Origin: JAICMB01 sp035295125
GTDB taxonomy: Bacteria; Acidobacteriota; Terriglobia; Bryobacterales; Bryobacteraceae
Assembly: GCA_035295125.1 (NCBI GenBank)
Contig: DATGJP010000067.1
Span: 1-64,000, forward strand
Direction: 5' to 3'
Length of the DNA stretch: 64,000 nt
Shown here: positions 59,170 through 64,000 of the stretch, piece by piece
How positions within the stretch are numbered: position 1 is the first letter of the stretch
How the letters are laid out: every line of letters starts with the position of its first letter
Made by a program: the position numbers and the translations under genes
The notes under the pieces: generated by a model
Databases searched by the model: none
What the model was told of the DNA's origin: nothing
The model's input: only the letters and a program-made list of their open reading frames with translations

Positions 59170-60456
59170 TTACTCGGCTCCTTTCAGGACTTCTTCGGCC
59201 ATTGAGGCCTCGTGGATATCGAACTTGGGATTTAGCGCCAGGGCGTGACGAAGATGGGCGGCGGCTTCATCTTTCTTGCCAAGGGCCGTTTCGATCATTC
59301 CGGCGTGGAAGTAGAACATCGGCTCCGGCGTGCCCAGTTTGAGAGCCTTGCCGATCGCTTCGGCGGCTTCATCGTAATGCTTGTTCTTGTAGAGAGCCCA
59401 GGCGAGTGTGTCGTAGGTGTAGACGTCGCGGCGGAATTCGAGTTCGCCTTTGGCCAGTTCGAGGCCGCGATCGAGCTTACGGTCCTGATCGAGGAAGATC
59501 ATTGCCAGGTTCCGATTCGCCTTCTCACCGTTGGCTTTCGAAAGTGTGTCGATGGCGTCGATCATGGCAGACTGCCTGCTCGCGGACTTCTCGTCGCCGG
59601 TGAGTTTGTAGAGTTGCTGGAGGGCGGCGGCGTAGTCGGGCATGGGTGTTATGGACTGCGCTCGCGTGAAACTGGCGATTGCCGCTTTGTAGTCGCCTTT
59701 CGCCATTTGAGCCTTGCCCAAGCCGGCATACGCGGGGTGAAAGCCAGGGAAGGTTCGAGATGCGGCGGTATACGTGCGTTCGGCCTGGTCGACTTGGCCG
59801 GTTTTAAGGTAATATCCGCCGAGTTCGACCATGCACCAGGCGACGTTTTCAGAAGATGGGCTGCCCGATTCGATAGCGCGCTTCATGAGATCAACCGCGC
59901 CGGGGACGTCATTGAATAAGAACCGGTAGTGCGCGGCGCGGTTATAGCTGGAGAGATCGGGGCGGAGGTTTATCATCTTCTGCATGGCGTCGGCAGCCCC
60001 ATCGTAGTCGCCCCACTCGGTGAGCGCGTCGGCGAGCGTGCCCCAATTCCAGGGGTCGTTGGGCGCGATCTTCGTGAGTTGGCGGGAATAGTCGGCGGCC
60101 TTCGGGAATTCGTGACGTTCGAGCGCTACTTCGGTGCGCAGGCGCAAGGCTTCGTAATTATCGTTATCCGCTGCGAGGACAGCTTCCAGGATCTTTGAGG
60201 CACGGTCGACGTAGCCAAAATCGGTGGTCTCGCGCATCTTCTGGAGGTAAGCGCTGGCGAGCAGGACCTGGTAATGCAGAACCTCGGGCTGCGCCTTCAC
60301 GATGGTTTGATACATCGTGATGCGTTCGTCGGTTTTCAGCCGCATGGCCTGTTGGGCCAGGGCGCGATCCTGGAGGGCGTTCATCAGGCGGTCGGGAGAC
60401 TGGTTTTGCGCACTCAGCGCAACCGTCGCGAGGAAAAGGATGGAAGTGATCTTCAT
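59170..60456 (-). CDS. Exported TPR protein
   Basis: A 428-aa protein with the start at 60456 and a signal peptide (ITSILFLATVALSAQ). Around nine TPR-like helical pairs span ~50-425, for example 'NYEALRLRTEVALERHEFPKAADYSRQLTKIAP', 'WNWGTLADALTEWGDYDGAADAMQKMI', 'HPAYAGLGKAQMAKGDYKAAIASFTRAQSI', 'VYTYDTLAWALYKNKHYDEAAEAIGKAL', 'MFYFHAGMIETALGKKDEAAAHLRHALAL'. It is probably a periplasmic protein-interaction platform. It lies 43 bp after the DUF4331 gene, with a strong hairpin in the gap, and 1 bp before the HEAT gene. Confidence 0.85.
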   Translation of the reverse strand: MKITSILFLATVALSAQNQSPDRLMNALQDRALAQQAMRLKTDERITMYQTIVKAQPEVLHYQVLLASAYLQKMRETTDFGYVDRASKILEAVLAADNDNYEALRLRTEVALERHEFPKAADYSRQLTKIAPNDPWNWGTLADALTEWGDYDGAADAMQKMINLRPDLSSYNRAAHYRFLFNDVPGAVDLMKRAIESGSPSSENVAWCMVELGGYYLKTGQVDQAERTYTAASRTFPGFHPAYAGLGKAQMAKGDYKAAIASFTRAQSITPMPDYAAALQQLYKLTGDEKSASRQSAMIDAIDTLSKANGEKANRNLAMIFLDQDRKLDRGLELAKGELEFRRDVYTYDTLAWALYKNKHYDEAAEAIGKALKLGTPEPMFYFHAGMIETALGKKDEAAAHLRHALALNPKFDIHEASMAEEVLKGAE

Positions 60457-60473
60457 GGCTTTGGAAAGGGAAA

Positions 60474-60493
60474 GGGCAAGCTGGAGCTTGCCC
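60474..60493 (-). repeat. Intra-operon hairpin, 9-bp stem
   Basis: GGGCAAGCT-GG-AGCTTGCCC is a perfect 9-bp palindrome with a 2-base loop in the 43-bp gap between the DUF4331 and TPR genes. No T-run follows on the transcribed strand, so it is more likely a processing or stability element, or one of the dispersed palindromes, than a terminator. Confidence 0.7.
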
Positions 60494-60499
60494 CACCAG

Positions 60500-61927
60500 T
60501 TAGTTTGTTGTTGGGATACCCTTGCCGTTGGTTCCTTCCACACCCTTGTGCAGGAAGCCTGACTGGGGCGGTGCGTTGAACGGGAAGTGGTCGAGGTTGG
60601 GAATGTCGTTGGAGTTCACGCCATCTCCGAGTGGGGGCTGGTTCGAGAAGCCCGACACGAGGACGCCGGCCGTGGCGCGGAGACCGATGTCGACGACGTC
60701 ATCGCCGATGCGGCGGCCGCCGAAGGGCCAGCCGGCGTTATCGCCAGCCAGCGGACCGAGCCGTTTTTGGGATGCCAGCGGCGTCGGCGCGATGGAGAGA
60801 TCGACGCGGGTGATATCGGGCACGTAGACGCTCAGCAGATCGTTGCGCGGAGCGGGGGCGGTGTTCAAGCCGAAGACGCCCTTCAGGACGGCGGATACAA
60901 ACACGGGATCGGAGATATACGGCGCGTAGTTAGCATCGTTGGCTGGTGAGTCACGATTCCACTGGTCCTTCATGGGCAGCGGAATCAGAAGCTCGACCGT
61001 CAGCGGGTTGCCGACGCGGTCGACCTGCTGCCACTCGCCGAGGTTCACAGGAGCAGCCGGGTTCGGACGCACCGTGACGAGTTGGCGATAGGTGGAGGCC
61101 CAGCCGCCAATCAGCTTGTTGGAGGAGTTGGCGTCGGGCATGGAGCCATCGGCGGTGGCCATCGTGATCGGCATTTCGACGGAGATCAGGCTGACGTTAT
61201 AGCCGGCAAAGCCGTCGACGGCGTTGGGGTAGCTCTGCCCGCCATTATCGTTGTCGGCGCTGCCCGAAAGCACGGGAGCGGGGGAGCGGAAATTCAAGAA
61301 GTCGAAGGTTGCGCCGCTATCGAAATAGAAGGCGTCGTCGCGCGGTCCGGCAAAAACTCGCATGCCATTGGCCAACGTGAAAACGGACGGCTGGCCGAGC
61401 GTAGCTTCGTAGTTCGGCGTTGCCTTGGGGCCCTGGTTGGGCGGCGCGACCGACAGCGCGTGACCGTTCACGTCGGTATTGTAGACATCGACCTCTCCCG
61501 TCTGAAGATTGCGCACGGTGACGGTGTAGGTCTGATACAGCAGGATTCCGGGGTTATCGATGCTGTCGATGACACCGAAATACGAGAGGAAAGTGGGGTT
61601 ATCGCGCAGCGTGGTGTTGAACTGGAAATCGATCTGGATGTCGGGATTGCCGTCCAAACCGCGCGAATTGTTGAGGTTGAAGCGGTACAGCACGCTGTCT
61701 GAAAACTTGTAATAGGAAGGGCCGTTGTCGGGCACCTGGAAACCTTGGGCGCTCATGCTCATGACCAGACGATCCGACTTTCCGCTTTCATAGCTACGGA
61801 AAATATAGAAGTCATTGAGATTGGCGGTTTGGTCTTCCAGGAGCAGAGGCCCGTTTCTGTGGCTGGCAGCGAAGGCTGATACGGTGAACAGCGCGATCGC
61901 TCCGCCGGCACGTAGAGTTCGGAACAT
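60500..61927 (-). CDS. DUF4331 family exported protein
   Basis: A 475-aa protein preceded by AGGAGG. The signal peptide (GAIALFTVSAFAAS) is followed directly by the DUF4331 hallmark 'ASHRNGPLLLEDQTANLNDFYIFRS'. Other family blocks are 'RFNLNNSRGLDGNPDIQIDFQFNTT', 'GNPLTVELLIPLPMKDQWNRDSP', 'DLLSVYVPDITRVDLS' and the end 'RRIGDDVVDIGLRATAGVL', 'DGVNSNDIPNLDHFPFNAPP'. DUF4331 proteins are extracytoplasmic with unclear function; Asp/Asn-rich loops suggest metal binding (inference). It is the first gene of an operon with TPR and HEAT proteins, which may form one cell-envelope complex. Confidence 0.9.
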   Translation of the reverse strand: MFRTLRAGGAIALFTVSAFAASHRNGPLLLEDQTANLNDFYIFRSYESGKSDRLVMSMSAQGFQVPDNGPSYYKFSDSVLYRFNLNNSRGLDGNPDIQIDFQFNTTLRDNPTFLSYFGVIDSIDNPGILLYQTYTVTVRNLQTGEVDVYNTDVNGHALSVAPPNQGPKATPNYEATLGQPSVFTLANGMRVFAGPRDDAFYFDSGATFDFLNFRSPAPVLSGSADNDNGGQSYPNAVDGFAGYNVSLISVEMPITMATADGSMPDANSSNKLIGGWASTYRQLVTVRPNPAAPVNLGEWQQVDRVGNPLTVELLIPLPMKDQWNRDSPANDANYAPYISDPVFVSAVLKGVFGLNTAPAPRNDLLSVYVPDITRVDLSIAPTPLASQKRLGPLAGDNAGWPFGGRRIGDDVVDIGLRATAGVLVSGFSNQPPLGDGVNSNDIPNLDHFPFNAPPQSGFLHKGVEGTNGKGIPTTN

Positions 61928-62075
61928 TCGTCCTCCTGTCGGAAATGTGGAATGGATACGCGCTGTCTGACGCGCACCTCAGTTGGTATTACGGTGTGGG
62001 GTGCGGATCGGATTTAAGCTGATGAGTGATTTGTTTCGGCGCCGTGTCTTGTAAGGGCCAACGTTGAAATCCCGA

Positions 62076-62837
62076 TTACCAGCCGAGGCGCTCACGCAAC
62101 CCGGTTGCGTAACGGCGGCTGATTTCGATGCTCTGGCCATTCGCCAGACGCGCGGTGGCGCCGCCTTTGAGGATCGGTTCCAGTTCCACAAGGTGATTCA
62201 GATTGACGATGGTCTGCTTATGAACGCGGGCGAAACGCTGCGGATCGAGACGCGATTCCAGGTCGCGAAGCGTGTAATTCACCAGCATCCGGCCATCGGC
62301 CAACAGTGCAAAAACGAGTTCGTCGTCGGCCACGAAGGCCTGGACTTTATCGAGTGTCAGCAAGAACACCTTTTGACCGCGGTGCCCCACGATTCGCTCC
62401 AGAAGCGGTTTCGGTTTGTTGGCGAGCGCTGCTGTGAGCCGCTCGATCGCATCGATCGTCACTTGCGCGCCGGCCTTCGCATGCAGCAATGCCCCCACTT
62501 TGGTGAGGCTTTTTTCGAGGCGCTCGCGCGAAACCGGTTTGAGCAGGTAATCGACGGCACTCACCTCGAACGCCTCCAGCGCGTACTGGTCGTAAGAAGT
62601 GACGAAGACGATCATCGGCGCATCAGTCGTTCGAAGTTCGCGAACCAGCTCCAGCCCGCTGAGCAGCGGCATCTGTATGTCCAGCAAAACCAGGGCGGGC
62701 TTGAACGACGAAATCGCTTCCAGAGCGTCCACGCCGTTTTCCGCTTCGCCGCAGATCTCCACGCCGCCGATCTCTTCAAGAAGACGCCGCAAACGCCGGC
62801 GTGCCGGCTCTTCGTCGTCAACGATGAGGACTCGCAT
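62076..62837 (-). CDS. LytR/AlgR-type response regulator (receiver + LytTR)
   Basis: A 253-aa protein. The receiver domain covers ~1-120, with acidic pocket D7/D8, phospho-acceptor D53 in 'VLLDIQMPLLSG', the Thr in 'IVFVTSYDQ' and Lys in 'VDYLLKPVSRERL'. The LytTR DNA-binding domain covers ~150-253 ('RIVGHRGQKVFLLTLDKVQAFVADDELVFALL', 'NYTLRDLESRLDPQRFARVHKQTIVNLNHLVEL', 'ISRRYATGLRERLGW'). The start at 62837 is the natural one; it overlaps the sensor kinase gene's 3' end by 20 bp, showing tight coupling. Targets are not evident. Confidence 0.93.
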   Translation of the reverse strand: MRVLIVDDEEPARRRLRRLLEEIGGVEICGEAENGVDALEAISSFKPALVLLDIQMPLLSGLELVRELRTTDAPMIVFVTSYDQYALEAFEVSAVDYLLKPVSRERLEKSLTKVGALLHAKAGAQVTIDAIERLTAALANKPKPLLERIVGHRGQKVFLLTLDKVQAFVADDELVFALLADGRMLVNYTLRDLESRLDPQRFARVHKQTIVNLNHLVELEPILKGGATARLANGQSIEISRRYATGLRERLGW

Positions 62838-64000
62838 AATCGCTTTCCGTGCTTTGGGCTTTGGCAGTGATGTCGAAGCTGACCGAGGTTCCTTCGCGAG
62901 GCGCCGTGCGCAGTGTGAAATGATGCGGTCCCGAAAGCTTCTCGATGCGTTCCCGCACGTTGGCCAGGCCGATTCCATTGCGTACGCCGCCGGGTTCGAA
63001 ACCCTTCCCGTCGTCCTCAACCACGACGTTAATCATGCCGTCGTAGAGCCGCGCGCGAACGGTCAGAGAACCGCCCAGGGGGCGCGGTGCAATGCCATGC
63101 TTCACCGAGTTTTCGATCAACGGTTGAATCAGCATCGGCGGAATCAGGTAATCTTCGAGCTCGCCCGGCACGTCGATGGTGTAACGCAGCTTGGCGCCGA
63201 ACCGCGCGCGCTCGATCTCCAGGTAGGAGCGAACGAACGCGATCTCATCGCCGAGGCGCACTTCTTCACGATGGCTTGCGTCCAGCGCGAAACGGAACAT
63301 CTCGGCGAGCGCCACAACCAGTTCTTCGGCGACCTTCGCGTCGTGACGGGTCAGGTCGGCCAGAGTATTGAGGGCGTTAAACAGAAAGTGCGGGTTGATC
63401 TGCGCCCGGAGCGCCTTCAATTCCGAGCGGGCAGCGAGTTCGCGAAGCTGCACCTCATTCTGCTGCCGGTCTTTCAGCTCGCGCTGGCGCTCAATATTGT
63501 CGAACATGGCGCCGGCGATCCCAGCAACGGCTTTGATGAATTCCAGGTCCTCGCTGCGATACGGCTGATTGCGGTTCCGCTTTCCAAACTCCAATTGGCC
63601 CCGCCCGAGCGGAACGGCGGTTACTGCGGCTGGTTCCCCGGCCGCTTCGCCGGCTTTGCGGAAGCGAACGAAATCGGCGGCTAACGCATCCCGGAGTTTG
63701 GCCGTCACGTATTCGATCAGCGGACCGGTCTCCACAAAACGGGTCGCTTCGCTCCCGATATTCCTCAGCAGTCCGCCATAATCCGGACGGCGGAAGATAT
63801 AGCGATCCATGGCGCGTTCCAGCCCCCGATACAGGAGCATCCAGAGCCCCACGAAGCCGACCACTCCGCCCCATATAACTCCCGACTGCACGCCGGTAAG
63901 GTGCTGGAGGCGGAACAAGGCTGTGAAATAGACGAGAGAAGTTGCAAACAGCGCACATATGACGACCCCACGCTTCATCAGAACGTCGAAAAACAGAAAC
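62818..64000 (-). CDS. LytS-type sensor histidine kinase, 5' end beyond window
   Basis: The frame is open to base 64000 with membrane-like residues before the first internal Met (63978), so the N-terminus and further helices are probably cut off. From that Met: two TM helices (~4-22, ~33-50), a GAF-like region (~75-165: 'EYVTAKLRDALAADFVRFRK', 'LEFIKAVAGIAGAMFDNI'), a short coiled coil, then the His_kinase domain with phospho-acceptor H197 in 'ALRAQINPHFLFNALNTLADL'. The ATPase part has 'IPPMLIQPLIENSVKHGI' (N-box) and 'DDGKGFEPGGVRNGIGLANVRERI'. It signals to the overlapping LytTR regulator. Confidence 0.9.
   Translation of the reverse strand, partial: FLFFDVLMKRGVVICALFATSLVYFTALFRLQHLTGVQSGVIWGGVVGFVGLWMLLYRGLERAMDRYIFRRPDYGGLLRNIGSEATRFVETGPLIEYVTAKLRDALAADFVRFRKAGEAAGEPAAVTAVPLGRGQLEFGKRNRNQPYRSEDLEFIKAVAGIAGAMFDNIERQRELKDRQQNEVQLRELAARSELKALRAQINPHFLFNALNTLADLTRHDAKVAEELVVALAEMFRFALDASHREEVRLGDEIAFVRSYLEIERARFGAKLRYTIDVPGELEDYLIPPMLIQPLIENSVKHGIAPRPLGGSLTVRARLYDGMINVVVEDDGKGFEPGGVRNGIGLANVRERIEKLSGPHHFTLRTAPREGTSVSFDITAKAQSTESDYASPHR

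Noticed and set aside
62599..63684. 361-aa plus-strand frame opposite the two-component genes
   Set aside because: Antisense to two clearly functional genes and without any motif.
1..64000. CRISPR arrays, rRNA genes, intact insertion sequences, biosynthetic clusters
   Set aside because: Looked for spaced direct repeats, rRNA landmarks, transposase motifs and multi-enzyme synthase signatures; none seen.

Overview
The window is GC-rich DNA from an environmental Acidobacteriota bacterium, most likely the Solibacter/Bryobacter lineage. Indicators are exported proteins with the C-terminal beta domain typical of that group (9.0 and 18.3 kb), an orphan duplicated-FtsX permease (23.2 kb), transmembrane Ser/Thr kinases paired with ECF-like sigma factors (10.3-12.9 and 40.3-43.7 kb), very large TPR/FG-GAP exported proteins and many secreted hydrolases. 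The assignment rests on recognising protein families; no database was searched.

Layout. 0-7.3 kb: 3' end of a repetitive surface protein, a lipoprotein sugar-binding protein, a RibBA-type riboflavin protein whose second domain looks catalytically dead, an APC permease and a WYL regulator. 7.7-18.2 kb: two SDR enzymes, the first kinase plus sigma pair with a leftover kinase C-terminus between them, a DIP1984-family protein, a DEDD exonuclease, and secreted or membrane proteins of unknown function. 18.3-31.4 kb: exported NHL, TPR/FG-GAP and BNR-type proteins, an ABC permease, an O-antigen ligase-like protein and a large M14 metallopeptidase. 31.4-40 kb: a MerR regulator, small proteins, and a compact fatty-acid beta-oxidation operon in the order fadN-fadA-fadE with a P-loop kinase gene at its end.

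40.06-46.5 kb is the most unusual part. An intact tRNA-Thr(CGT) gene has its 3' 47 bp (anticodon loop to just past CCA) duplicated perfectly 5,833 bp downstream, next to a wrecked tyrosine-recombinase gene. The enclosed segment carries the second kinase plus sigma pair, a small membrane protein, a doubly frameshifted methyltransferase, and a toxin-antitoxin locus with an intact antitoxin and operator but a broken PIN toxin. It reads as a decaying integrated element. Decay continues to about 51.5 kb, with a broken IPTL-CTERM protein and a heavily deleted Nramp transporter among intact small stress-type genes (hemerythrin, DUF6496).

52-64 kb: a secreted helix-hairpin-helix protein, a GNAT/YoaP protein whose start codon abuts a dispersed repeat, two NAD(P)-binding proteins, an S53 peptidase, a beta-lactamase-fold hydrolase, a DUF4331-TPR-HEAT operon, and a LytS/LytR-type two-component system running off the right edge.

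A family of short palindromic hairpins (7-9 bp stems, 2-4 nt loops) is scattered between genes, and twice touches or enters coding sequence. No rRNA, CRISPR array or classical insertion sequence was seen.
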